Positions 22,536 to 38,110 of a stretch of 64,000 bases of DNA are shown here, one piece after another. The translations under genes and the position numbers were made by a program. This DNA is from Apostichopus japonicus (taxonomy: Eukaryota > Echinodermata > Holothuroidea > Aspidochirotida > Stichopodidae), in contig NC_092574.1 in assembly GCF_037975245.1 (NCBI RefSeq), forward strand, positions 9,769,713 to 9,833,712, written 5' to 3'. The notes under the pieces were generated by a model that had not been told where the DNA came from, did not search any database, and worked only from the letters and a program-made list of their open reading frames with translations. The first letter of the stretch is position 1, and each line of letters begins with the position of its first letter.

Positions 22536-25500
22536 ATGACATCATGATGACATCACACATCTGTATGCCATAGCTAGGCATTCGTGGAACGGTAATCAGG
22601 AAACACTACACACTTCCCACTCAGTAGTAACAAAAAGGAATTTATCTGGCAAAAAGTATTTACCTCAAAACCTTCAAACAGCCATTTTTTTTGTTCTTTC
22701 CTAAAAACAAATGCCATATCATTTTGCTATAAGAATATCACCTTTAAGGTATCATATGAATGACAACCATTGTAGCCATACAATCTGAACGTTATAAGCT
22801 GTAAAGCATCACTAACCATAAAAATTGAGTGTCATTGAATTAATCTTTAGAAATATATTATAGTTTTTAAAAGCTCTGATTAATAATACCCTGCACGTAT
22901 AAAGAAAACATTGACAGACTCTGCCTTTAACCAGGATAAAAAACGACTTTTATTGTCTAGTTCTTGGCATTTATTGTTATTTATTGCTACGTAATTCTCA
23001 CCCGCAGGCGAGGTTTCTTTTTCATTAATCATGTTTTATGATTTTAATTGTCAAGGATGCACTCAAAAGCAATACTATAAAGTCCATAAGGAGACGCTTT
23101 TCAGTAAGTCGACAAAGATTTATGAACTCTTTTTTATGATTACTTTGCTATTGTGTTTTCTTTTAATAGTCTTTGTGGTGGTTTATTCCCTTTTGTTGAA
23201 CGCATACATGACATTAAGTTAATAACTGATGTTTGCTAACCTTCTCATATAAACAAATAATCCTTTAATCACAAGTTTGGTAATGTTAAAAAACAAAAAA
23301 TAATATAACAAAATTAGTTCATATTTCTTTCGTAAAAGAAAAAAAATGTACGGAATTAAATATGCAATTTGCCTGACGTGATTTTTCTTCAATAAAATGA
23401 ACTATCCGGTTTTAGTAGTTTTATATAAAGCTGTGAAGTAAGCTGCCACGGATTCTAAAGCTTTAGTACAATAACTGAAGATGAAATATTCAGGGAGAAA
23501 TAAATTTGTCAAACAGTCAAGCGGAATATAGAATTTGTTGTTTCATGTCAATTTTCCGCAAAAATGAGTTTTTGCCATTTCAGCTGAGATGAGGCTAATA
23601 TCTCGGGAAGATCATTAGCTCAGCTGAAAGCTGTCAGCTGAGATATAGTGATCGTGCGATTCGGCCGAAAATCTGTCACTTTTTGCTACCGTGTAGAATG
23701 ATTGCCAGTTCATCGCGTTTTGATGTGAGTAGCAAAAAATGTTTTCCATCTTAATATTCCCGTCATTTTCTCAAACTATGTCTGTTAAGAAGGAGCATAA
23801 AGCAATGTGGGGGGGGGGGGTGGCGAGGAAAGGAAATGACACCGTTATCCCGCCCTATGTCTTATATTTTTTCGCACGAATAAATGGATAAACTACGGTA
23901 CTCCGAAATATTGCCAATCAAACAAATTCCTCAAATAGAAAACTTAGCTGAGCTTTTGCAGCGTTGCTACTCTTCTTTTTTTTTTATTTGCGGCCGTATA
24001 TAACCAGAGAGGCTTTCATATTTGATATCAAGGATGTTTCTGAGATTATTGACCCGTGGATTAACGTAACCAACGACCAAGGGGGAATTGGTCAGAAATC
24101 AGATATCAAGAGGGACTACATTTAAGATGAAGTGCATGAAATTAGTAGGTGCGAAGAAAATCTGCCTGTGATTAGGTATATGACGTTGATGTTTATAAAG
24201 GTCATTTAAGGCTGGCAAGAGTTTCATAATATATGTTGTTTATGCATGGGTGTTAACTGAAATGTTCTTACAGTGAAAACATAAATTACAAAGGGAAGAT
24301 ATGTATATTGAGAATAAACAGACAAGAATGTAGGAAATTAAAGGACATTTTTGAAAAGATAAGGAGAAAAGAACAGTTCCTTGTTTATTCATATTGTTTT
24401 CAGCAACAACAACAACAGCAACAACGACAAAAAAGGGGAGGAACTTTTAATCGTGGAAGATCGTTATTCTGATAGGTGTCTGTTCGTCAGAAGGTTTCTA
24501 TGAAAATGTTGACAGCAGTGGTTTTAAATTGCAAATTGATCGCTCGCAAGCTGAAGTATACCCGTGACAGCCTCAAGAGTTAACGAAAAAAAAAATCAGT
24601 AAGCTTTTAGTATTGTGTGCTACGAGGAATTGACAAACGCTCCAGGAAAACCCCTTCACAAAGTTAATGTAGGACGCCGTTTGAAGCAACTGTTAGTTAT
24701 ACTTCAAATGTTAAATATATTGTTTACTGACTGTGTAATGAATTTGTGACTAGCTGCCATGTGTCTTGCCTTTCTTAATATGGAAGGCCGTATTTGACAA
24801 AATTAAACGTCACTTCATTTCGATCTAGTATAGCTCTTTACTCCATAAGTTAGGATGGAACAAGCATCATACAAAAAAAAGTGGAGGACATATAGCATAC
24901 CTACCATGCCATACCATATATACGTACACAATCGTACTATGCTTACCTATCACTACAACACAGCGCAATACACAACGCTATACACTATACTATAGCACAA
25001 ACAAAAAGAGAATATCGACAATAATTACCCATCACTACTGATATCAATTCACTCCCTTTTAATTTCATTGCCATTGGCGAGCCACATTTCTTTTCAGCAA
25101 CTAATGCTTCTCGGTTATATCATTTCTCTTCTTATAAATCCTTTATGTATTAATTTTTACAGCTTTATTTTCGTTTAGTATTAACTGTTATTTCATATTT
25201 AAAAAATAAAGAAATGTGTCCAACTTCCCACTTTCCAACATGTATTGACCAATCGATAAGTGTTTGCCAGGTAATCAATTAATCATATCGAATCCTGGAA
25301 GAGATCTTAGTTGACAGACATAGCTTGAGGGGAATTATATCTTAGCCACCTTTCCATCTTCAAGCTCTCAATTTACAATCCAAACAAATCGAAGCAAAAT
25401 CAAGAAAATCTTATTTCTTTCTTTCTATCTATCTATATTTCTGTCCGTCTCTCTATCTCTTTTTCTTCTATTTTGCCGCTAGGGCTAAGAAGCGGTTGCC

Positions 25501-26921
25501 ATGGTAGTGTTATTGTCTAAACAATATATACTTGACCTTGGGTAAAACGTCACATCCTGCTGCATTTACGTGTCCGTAGCTAACTGAATATTCTGTAAAG
25601 ACAAAATGAATCATAATGTGTTGGTGCTGTGATGATATAAGCAAATACTTATAAATTATTGTGTTAACGAGGAACCTGCTTCTGTTGTATTCATGTAGTA
25701 CAGTTGTGAACCCCGAGGGTGGGGTGGGGGCTTTGGAGTAATCCCAGTAATCCAACCACCCCTTAGCCAAATCACAAGCCACTTACGGGTGGTGTAATAA
25801 ATTCACTAACGTTGTATAATAAGCTCACTAAAACCTCAAAGCCTACATTAAGTAATGACTTTGGGCAGAACGTTTGCCCTTTTATGTCATAGTAAAACAA
25901 GAATTGAGAATGTTGAGTACTTGCAATGCATCTAACGCTATTCTTGTCTTCAAGATATGCGCCTTTAAAATATGCCCGAATCTCTGGAAGGCTCCTTTAA
26001 GGCTTATTTGATGATGACGTCACCTACTCACTGCAGATTTGTTGTCAATGCTAACCCGTTGTTCTATAAATTCTAATACAACCGAAAATTGTTCTGTTCA
26101 CTTCATATGAGAAAAACAGGACCATTGGATAACATTCAACAGCTTTTGCATTGCACGAGTTTTCATCTGAGAAACTTTCTTAATAATCTGTACAGACTAA
26201 ATTGTCCAGCCGCTTAAAATTGATCAACCACAGCTGTTTCAAGGGTCAGTTTTCACAATTTGAAAACGCTATAATAAAAGAAACGCATCCTGAACAAATA
26301 GTAGGAATAGTCTTGCATGACGTTCTACGACAGATCAAACGTAACTTTAGACTGCACGTTACATGATACATTATACAGCACGTGTTCTATCTACGTAGAA
26401 AATTTGTCTCTCTCAACTTGAAATCTGTATGTCATGTTCTTCTTTTTTTTTCATAACAAATTTGATAAATGAAAAAAAAAACATTACTTTACTTCAATCT
26501 CAATCAGTAACAACATTCTGTGATACTTGAGCTAGTCTTGGATGACGTTATTCTTGGGTTTATATTTCATGTCTTATGTTTCATCCAGGCTATGCACGAT
26601 TCTTTGGGCCCCATCTAGCGTCATAAAATTCCCATTGATACTGAAAATCTGCCTCTGTCGTAATTGCTTTGAGTAAAAACATTGTCAGATTTGATTCCCT
26701 TGACAACTCGCTGTTTTCGATCATACAAAGATATATATATATATGTGTGTCATTCTCTATCTATCTCTTCGTCATAATGGGCGTTTCCCAAAAGAAGGAG
26801 AACCAAACCTATAGTATGAAATGTTTCCCGAAATGTTATGACGGCGGTATTGGCCTTATAGTGGTGGCCAGTGAGTACTGAAATCTCTCGACCAATCAGT
26901 AATCATTACGCGGTAGGCCAA
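22536..26921. other. intergenic, no gene recognised
   Basis: About 4.4 kb without a supportable gene. It holds a G tract at 23808-23820, a CAA microsatellite near 24402-24430, GTGTGT/TATA runs near 26730, and CAGCTGAGAT words repeated near 23580-23650. The segment 25970-26100 weakly resembles 39900-40030 and may be an old dispersed repeat. Confidence 0.5.
24402..24432. repeat. (CAA)n microsatellite
   Basis: Short interrupted CAA/CAG run. Confidence 0.85.
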
Positions 26922-26922
26922 A

Positions 26923-26957
<35 letters not shown>
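26922..26957. repeat. (CT)n(TA)n compound microsatellite
   Basis: About ten CT units pass directly into about eight TA units. Confidence 0.93.
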
Positions 26958-31406
<4,449 letters not shown>

Positions 31407-31434
31407 ACACACACATATATAATTTATATATATA

Positions 31435-31491
<57 letters not shown>

Positions 31492-31568
31492 AATATATAT
31501 ATATAAATATAAATATATATAGATAAATATAATATAAATAGATAATATATAAATACATATGTGTATAT
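31407..31568. repeat. (AC)n/(TA)n degenerate microsatellite
   Basis: A short ACACAC run followed by TA repeats with TAAA steps. It directly abuts the truncated MITE copy at 31569. Confidence 0.93.
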
Positions 31569-31827
31569 GTGGCCTCAGATGCAATTTAGTGCAATATAGC
31601 ACACTTCAACACCCACTCCATTTTGTAAATAATTTTCCATTTTCACCTGGCCTTAGATGCAATCTGGTGCTCCAAATGAGATTTTTTTTTCTCATTTGGA
31701 AATGAAAAAGGGGTTTTCTGACTTGCGAAGGGGGGGCGGAATGATACTTCCGCCCCCCCCCCCCCCATATTTTTCACTGGGGGCTGGCTCCCCCAACCCC
31801 CCCCCCCCCCCGGTTCCTACGCCCTTG
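31569..31827. mobile_element. left-truncated copy of the 21004-21371 hAT MITE
   Basis: From GTGGCCTCAGATGCAATTT onward the sequence follows the MITE at 21.0 kb almost base for base through the same right end (GGTTCCTACGCCCTTG). The C tract near the right end is longer here. The left 115 bp, including the left terminal repeat, is missing and replaced by TA microsatellite. Confidence 0.92.
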
Positions 31828-32497
31828 GCTTGAACCTATGTAAGTGAAAAAGATATATATTTTCAATATATATTCTTATTCGAGATATATACGAAAATCG
31901 GTGCTAATTTTTGACATGAAGTTGTATATATGTGACGTCATGCTTATGCCTGGTCCGCTCCTGGAGTCCATTCGGCGCACAATACCTTGCATCTTTACGC
32001 GTTAAGATCGATCAAATTCAAAAGCGTTATGGACAAAGAGATTAGATAAGACATTGGCTTGGATAATTAAATTATGTTACCGTTAAGAGATAAAGGTATG
32101 TGATTTTAATCCTTCTAATACATAACAAGATCATTGATTTATGGGATATTAAAGTAGGGCTAGGCTTACGAATCTTTAGCCAGCTATTACAGTACTACTT
32201 GTATACGATACGTAGCGTAGGCTAGTCAGGGCTAAGCCTGAAGTAGGTCATGAACTAGTGGGAACTTTTCGCAAACCTCCACACTAGAGTCTATGGTGGA
32301 TGTACAAGAAAACGATGCACAATTAGGCCTAAGGTACATATGTGAATTACATCACACTGGCCTAATTCGAGATAACGTCTATGGGCAGCGCGGCTGAAGT
32401 CACTTTTCGGCAGTCACCAGTTTTTGCCGGTGAGCACACACCAATCTAAAGTGTATTTCTGTTTCTGTTCAGTACTTGTTAAAACCCCCCTCGGGTA
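31828..32497. other. intergenic, no feature recognised
   Basis: No supported exon or repeat. Confidence 0.5.
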
Positions 32498-33000
32498 TCA
32501 CAACGAGGATGTTGTTACGCAGGTCAGCAGTGCTAGTAACACAAACAAACAATGCGTGGGCAATCTAGTTTTAAACACCTCAAGAATAGGGCTCTCCTTA
32601 TCGGCCAAGGATTGCGTATTCCAGTCTTTTATAGTCCTAGGATAAAAACTATACAGAAAAGCACGATGATTATGTGGAATGAGTATAGCGGACACGTCTC
32701 CCTGGTTTCAAGAAGGGATTAGTCTCGTTTGGGACTGCAACTAGGCCATTTATAATTTGATAAAAAAAGCATGAGTCTGGCCCTTTTTCTTCTTTCTATG
32801 AGGGGTTCCCATTTCAAAGTCTTAAAGTTTAAGATCTCAGTGACGCTGGATTGCCTATGGAAATCACAAGTTACAAAACCTGCTGCCTTCCTTTGACTTT
32901 TTTCTATTTTATCTCGGTCTGAGACGTTATAAGGGTCCCAAATCTGAGCTGCATATTCAAGAGTAGAAGGACACATGTATAGACATATAGGCCAATTCAT
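32498..33000 (-). pseudogene. LINE reverse transcriptase C-terminal fragment, frameshifted
   Basis: Minus-strand frame 33000-32719 reads LEYAAQIWDPYNVSDRDKIE, then SQRKAAGFVTCDFHR and LKWEPLIERRKRARLMLF: the region C-terminal to the reverse transcriptase core in Jockey/CR1-like LINEs. After a frame change near 32700, the frame 32695-32498 continues with YPRTIKDWNTQSLAD...FKTRLP, the usual terminal box. The two pieces lie in the correct order but different frames, so one or more indels have inactivated the copy. The catalytic core is absent (5' truncation). Confidence 0.85.
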
Positions 33001-33189
33001 TTTTATATGTCAATGTGTCGTTTTACTCTTGAATAGTACAGATAAAGGCTCTAGCTCAGTATAAAAAGGTTTCTTGACTTACTTGTTACTTAAACGATTA
33101 GTGTTTAGTAGCAAATAACAACTACACAATTATTTGAAATTATTTGAAGTTTAAACTTCTGAATAAGAGTATTTTAGCTATATTTGACC

Positions 33190-33690
33190 TTATGAGCCAT
33201 CTGGCACAGAAGAAAACCTACCTACCTTCTCACTATGGGTAACCTACCCACCAAGTACTGTATAAGCTCAATTGAATTTTACCTCATTAAGATATATATT
33301 GTTTACAAGGTTTTTATGTTTGACCTCTGTTAACCTCCACATAAAACTAAACACTTGAAAGAATACACATACTAAGTTTGAGCTCAATTGAAGTTTGTCT
33401 TGTCAAGATAAGGTGTTTACAAGGTTGTCAATGTTTGACATCTGTTGACCTTTGAGAAAAACAATAGGGACTATGAACTCACTATGAATAATCTACATAA
33501 CAAGCATGAATTTAATTGAAGTTTGTCTCAAACTACGATGATTAAAAGGTTAACAGTTGTTTACCTCAGACGAACTTTGACCTCAACCAAAAGCAATAGG
33601 GACCATGTACTCACGAAAAGGTATTCTACCTACCTAGTATGAGCTCAACTGAAGTTTGCCTTTTAAGTATCAAGTTATTACGTTTACAAA
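33190..33690. repeat. degenerate tandem repeat, 117-134-bp period
   Basis: The phrase AGCTCAATTGAAGTTTG or a close variant recurs at about 33264, 33381, 33508 and 33642. Between occurrences, TTTGACCTCTGTTGACCT-like and AACAATAGGGACYATG-like words recur in the same order. The units are strongly diverged, so the array is old. Confidence 0.75.
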
Positions 33691-34059
33691 TGGCATCACA
33701 TGCATGTCACTTACATACACATATAGCATGTACACACAAGCGTGACTGCATAGACCTGTTTCTTTTGCTTCTGCTCAAGTCATAGTTGTAGTCACACTAG
33801 AAAATACTCAGTAAAGTACTGTACTGTATCTTAAATTGATGCTGAAGAATTGGTCGTATGATGCTAAGATCAACTAGAGATAGCTATATTGTGCTAACCA
33901 CCATAGCTAGAGAAGAGCAGATTGGGATTTTTCAATACCTGTTTGCCAGGAGATTACACTTCAGTAAAACTACTACCAGTGGCAATTCAATTACCTCTTG
34001 TGTTCATGCCTAATCCTGCAACAGATATCATTCATAGTATGATAATATTTTTGTTCCAG

Positions 34060-34112
34060 TTGATCTATATGAGGACTGTGAAAGTGAAATGGAATCTGAT
34101 ACAGAGTCTTAG
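34060..34112 (+). CDS. possible terminal exon of an unrecognised gene
   Basis: A pyrimidine-rich stretch ending TTGTTCCAG (to 34059) precedes an open frame DLYEDCESEMESDTES that ends at TAG 34110-34112. The acidic peptide looks like a natural C terminus, but 16 codons is too little to be sure. A GT-type donor 48 bases later would fall in the 3' untranslated part. It could belong with the other plus-strand exons further on only if transcripts differ, since a stop would end the frame here. Confidence 0.25.
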
Positions 34113-34477
34113 GAAAACAGCAACAAACAATTGAAGAGATGACACAAATCCTTTACTACAGGTAGGATATTTGTACAATTTATTATGGAACAGTGTGTAT
34201 AAATGTCATAGCCTAATTTAGTACATTACATACTAAAATCCCTTTTGTATGCTAAGGCTACAACAATGCAATGCCAAACCACTGTACATGCTCGTAAACA
34301 AAAAAGGGTCTTGGAAAACCCAGTTCTACACTTTTAAATAAGAAAAAAAAGGAAGATTATAAAGTCCAACCTTCTTTATTCCAATACTTCCCATGTTTAA
34401 AAAAATACTGTATTTGAAACTTATTTCTTCTTGTAGAACAGTTATATCCAAAGTGGTATTTTGTGTACTTGTATATT

Positions 34478-34537
34478 AATAATATTTAATATTAATAATA
34501 ATTTAAGAATAATATTTAATATTAATAATAATTTAAG
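34478..34537. repeat. perfect 30-bp tandem duplication
   Basis: Two identical adjacent units of an AT-rich 30-mer beginning AATAATATTTAATATT. Confidence 0.95.
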
Positions 34538-36432
34538 AAACACATCTCAATAAATATATAAGCTTCCTTCGTATGCATTCTTTTGTGGTTATTAACACTA
34601 TTAGTGTCTCCTATGGATTTTTTTTACAAAGTTTGTCTTTTATCAGGAAGTACTTGTACTGATAGAGAATAATTGATAACAAACAGAGAGGAAATATTCA
34701 TTTACTAAGGTTAGTTTTCATAACTACAGTAATACGCCCAGTTCAACCCCCCCCCCCCCCCCAAAAAAAAAAACACAGGTAGAGACATTAATAAAGCTTG
34801 GGTCACATAAGGAATATAAATACCAATTTGGATCACATAAGGAATGCAGATACACCATCTATCTAGTAGTGGAGATATAAGCTACTGTAGCAGTGGAGAT
34901 TCAAACAGAGAAATTTAAGAATTTGAATCGTCCAAGAACATACACCTGCAAAGGTCATTCATTGACTCTCCACTTTTTTTCAACAGGACTTCAAATTAAC
35001 AAGCATTTGAAAAACCTGGTGAGTATGTTATAATGCTAATTTGCCTTTTTTTAAACGATCCCTAAAGACATGCACATATGTCTTCAACTTAGGTCTAAGG
35101 AGGTCTCTTCTACTTAGTAGCCCCTCCCACCACACACACAAATCCATGTCCATTATACATGTATCAGAAATTCATTTGGTCTATGTGTATCATGTGCATA
35201 TGGTTGTATGCTGAATGTCCTACCTACCATTCATTTAGCTGTATATTTTAAATATGTCCTCCTAATATTACTCACAGGAGTTGACACAAAAAATATGATT
35301 CCATGATATATATAGTATGTCCTCTATTGGTACTCATATGTAAGGTAACATACAAGTCATGGTGGTGAGGGGGGTGGGGGGGGGGTAGTCTTTCCATGGA
35401 ACCTCCCCTTTGTTGAAAAGTGCAATTTACAGGTCTCTGGATGCAAAATGTTGCAATTTTTATGGATCAAATGGTTATTTTCCCATTTTCTTGTATTTAT
35501 ACCACCTCACATTTATACATGTACATGTCTCCTTCTCTCCCATGTACATAAAGATGAAAAATACACCCCCCCCCCCCCCCCTCCCCAAAGAAAAAAGAAA
35601 ATCATGTTGATTCTATCAGACATTATTTGAGTTGTTTTGTAATTTATATGACTATAATATAACAGAGAACAAGTACAACAATGAATACCTTCAATAAGAA
35701 GTGTCATGTATGGTTGCATGCTTTAAGTCCAATATGCCTTCCATTTAGCAGTAAATCTCCAACAAGGATTATGAATATATGATATTATGTCCACCTAATA
35801 TTACACATGTATGTAAGTTGATACCATATAATTTTATTTGATACACAGTAAAACAGTGTCTCCTACTGTACCCCCCCCCCCCCCCTCTATTCAATACTGT
35901 ATAACATGTTTGTCTCAATGATACTCCTCTGCCTACCGTAAGAGGGAAACATTAATGTCCAACTTTTATATGTGTTAAAGTTCATTTGATGTGCACGAGT
36001 GAACTGTTTAATATATGTATATGTACCAACATTAAGGGTCAAAATTAATGTAGGTTTATCAATAATTATCTTTATGACTTTGAATTCCCCAAAATAAGAT
36101 TAACCAGTGACAGTTGTCTTACTGTGTGGGTATGGTTGTGTATATTCAAAATATATGTGTTCCCCTAATATTGACACAAAATTTTTCAAGTACAATAAGG
36201 GCTAGTTAAAAAGTGTGCTGTACTAATTCCTCCTGAACAACTCATGTCTTGAATGAGATACTTAAGTGAAGTGTCCAACAGTACATGGCTATGGGCTGAA
36301 TATTGTACATAGACTGATTAACATACAGTACAGTCCATGTAAGTCTACCATAAGGGCTATTCAAATTGAACCTCATGGAACTTGAATGTATGTATGTATG
36401 TAAGTATGTGTGCATGTATATTTACTTTGTTC
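34538..36432. other. intergenic, no gene recognised
   Basis: Contains long C or G tracts at 34747-34762, about 35370-35390, 35565-35581 and 35871-35885, and a GTAT run at 36388-36404. The stretch 35360-35590 loosely resembles the hAT MITE at 21.0 kb (G tract, TGCAATTTACAGGTCTCTGG, C tract) and may be a decayed relative. Confidence 0.45.
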
Positions 36433-36640
36433 CCCGCTTACCTGTCTCCCCACAACATTTTTCGAAAGATTTGAATCCACCAGAAAACGTATGAGTAAAC
36501 ACTTTGGATGGTAGAATGAGAAGGAAGGGCATTGACCGGATAGGACCTGTCACTGAGGGTGCACAGTATTAAAAGATTACCAGGGCATACTAGACACGGT
36601 AGAATGAGGTGCTTATGTTGTGGGGAGACAGGTAAGCGGG
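36433..36640. mobile_element. 208-bp foldback (MITE-like) element with perfect 26-bp inverted ends
   Basis: The left arm begins CCCGCTTACCTGTCTCCCC (36433-36458) and the right arm (36615-36640) is its exact complement over 26 of 26 bases. The spacer is 156 bp, with the phrase GGTAGAATGAG occurring twice. I see no clear target duplication at the arm ends, so transposition is inferred from symmetry only. Confidence 0.7.
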
Positions 36641-36659
36641 TCACTCGTAAATATATAAA

Positions 36660-37270
36660 CCAGTAAGTTTCATAATGATGGGTGTTTGTGAGTGAGTGAG
36701 CAAAATTAAGTATGTCGCAAACTCCTCCTAGACCCGAAGTCCTGTCAAGTTAAGCTTGGTGAGTGGGTGCCTGACCATGTTAACTCATGCCTGCTGGAAA
36801 GATGATGTCAAAGAGGTCAAAGGTCAAGAAATCTAAAAATTGGTTTTTAGCAATTATGCCAACTTGTTGGACAAAGGCATTAAACCTCATTATATGTAGA
36901 GAAAGAAGAGACAAAGTTTAAAATAATACAGATTTAGCTGTTAATGCTTGTAGTTAACGGGACCGTCAATTGAGTTAAAGTTAAAATTGGTCTAAATTGT
37001 GCAAAAGAGTGTGTCGTGAACTTCTCCTACACTGTAAGTCCGATCAGGTTCAAACTTTGTGTGTAGGTGCCTGACCATGTACTGTAAACTTGATCTTAGG
37101 TGATTGGTATAAATGTCATAGGTGAAAGGTCAAATACCGAGAAACTGTAGCCATTTTCTGCTTGTCAGTATGTTTGAAAAAGTCATTAAACCACAAAATA
37201 TGTAGACTATAATGGGATAAATTTTAAATTAGAACTTGCAGTTGTTAAGGGTCAAGGTCAAAGTCCATTG
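36660..37270. repeat. two diverged tandem units, 300-bp period
   Basis: GGTGCCTGACCATGT occurs at 36766 and 37066, exactly 300 bp apart. Around it, CTCCTACACTGTAAGTCC/CTCCTAGACCCGAAGTCC, GGTCAAAGGTCAA-like and CATTAAACC-like words appear in the same order in both units. Confidence 0.75.
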
Positions 37271-37408
37271 TAGATCCATTCCATCATAGAAGAGATGAGA
37301 TGCCATGGATTGCCATCTTGTCTTATGTTTTAATCGTAATAGATGCTAAGATCCGATAACAAGGGAGCTTAATAGGCAAGTTTAATTCGTTTCTGTTTTT
37401 CTCGACAG

Positions 37409-37493
37409 GAAAGATACAATTGATAAAGATGGCTACCTTCAAGGTATGCAAGGAGTTAAGATGACTAATGAAGCAATCCACGACAGAATGAAG
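37409..37493 (+). CDS. candidate internal exon of an unrecognised gene
   Basis: The 85-nt segment is preceded by a pyrimidine-rich tract ending TTTCTCGACAG (acceptor, to 37408) and followed by GTGAGA (donor, from 37494). One frame is open throughout: one base, then KDTIDKDGYLQGMQGVKMTN followed by EAIHDRMK. The other two frames contain stops. The peptide is polar and not one I recognise. The exit phase (0) does not fit directly onto the exon at 40839, which needs one base from the previous exon, so at least one further exon would be needed if they belong together. Confidence 0.5.
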
Positions 37494-38024
37494 GTGAGAT
37501 GACAAAACTGTTAATTAATGGATCATTCAACTGTCAATTTGAGTATAGTTTCATTAGTTTAATGTAAGTTTAATTGCTTTGTTCAAGAGCTGTCCTAACA
37601 TTGTTGCTGTTCAATATCATTAGATGCAAGGTTACATTGCGACTAACATGCAACATCATGTAACATGTTGAAAATTTCAAGTTTCATTGCTTACACTACA
37701 TTTCGTGTTTAATAGAATGCTGAGTGAAACTACCCACTGCTGTTGGTGATGAAACATTTGGTGTTTAATCTGCAAGCTCCAGCTCATTCATTGGGGCTTA
37801 AATTTTAACTCCTACCCAGATCCCAACGAAGAGAGTAAGTGATGTCTGCTCCTGTAACGCGACAATAGCATAAGAGAGTAAGAGATGGTGGTAAGAACAG
37901 ACCTTATGGGGAAAAAGTTAACACATCATTTAATGAAGTGAAAATATTCCCCATCTTGGTGGGGTTGAATTCATTTCCCCTCTGGGTTGTATAACAAAAG
38001 AGAAATCTGTAAGCGATTGTTGTG

Positions 38025-38110
38025 AATGCATCTTTGTGTGATTGATAACTAATCCATCTTTGCGTGATTGATTATTAATCCATCTTTGCGTGATTGATTA
38101 TTAATCCATT
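38025..38110. repeat. 26-bp minisatellite, about three copies
   Basis: AATCCATCTTTGCGTGATTG followed by ATTATT repeats at 38051 and 38077, with partial copies on both sides. Confidence 0.93.

Noticed and set aside
34987-35018. 32-nt segment between TTTCAACAG and GTGAGT
   Set aside because: Splice-like borders, but too short to judge and out of phase with the next candidate exon.
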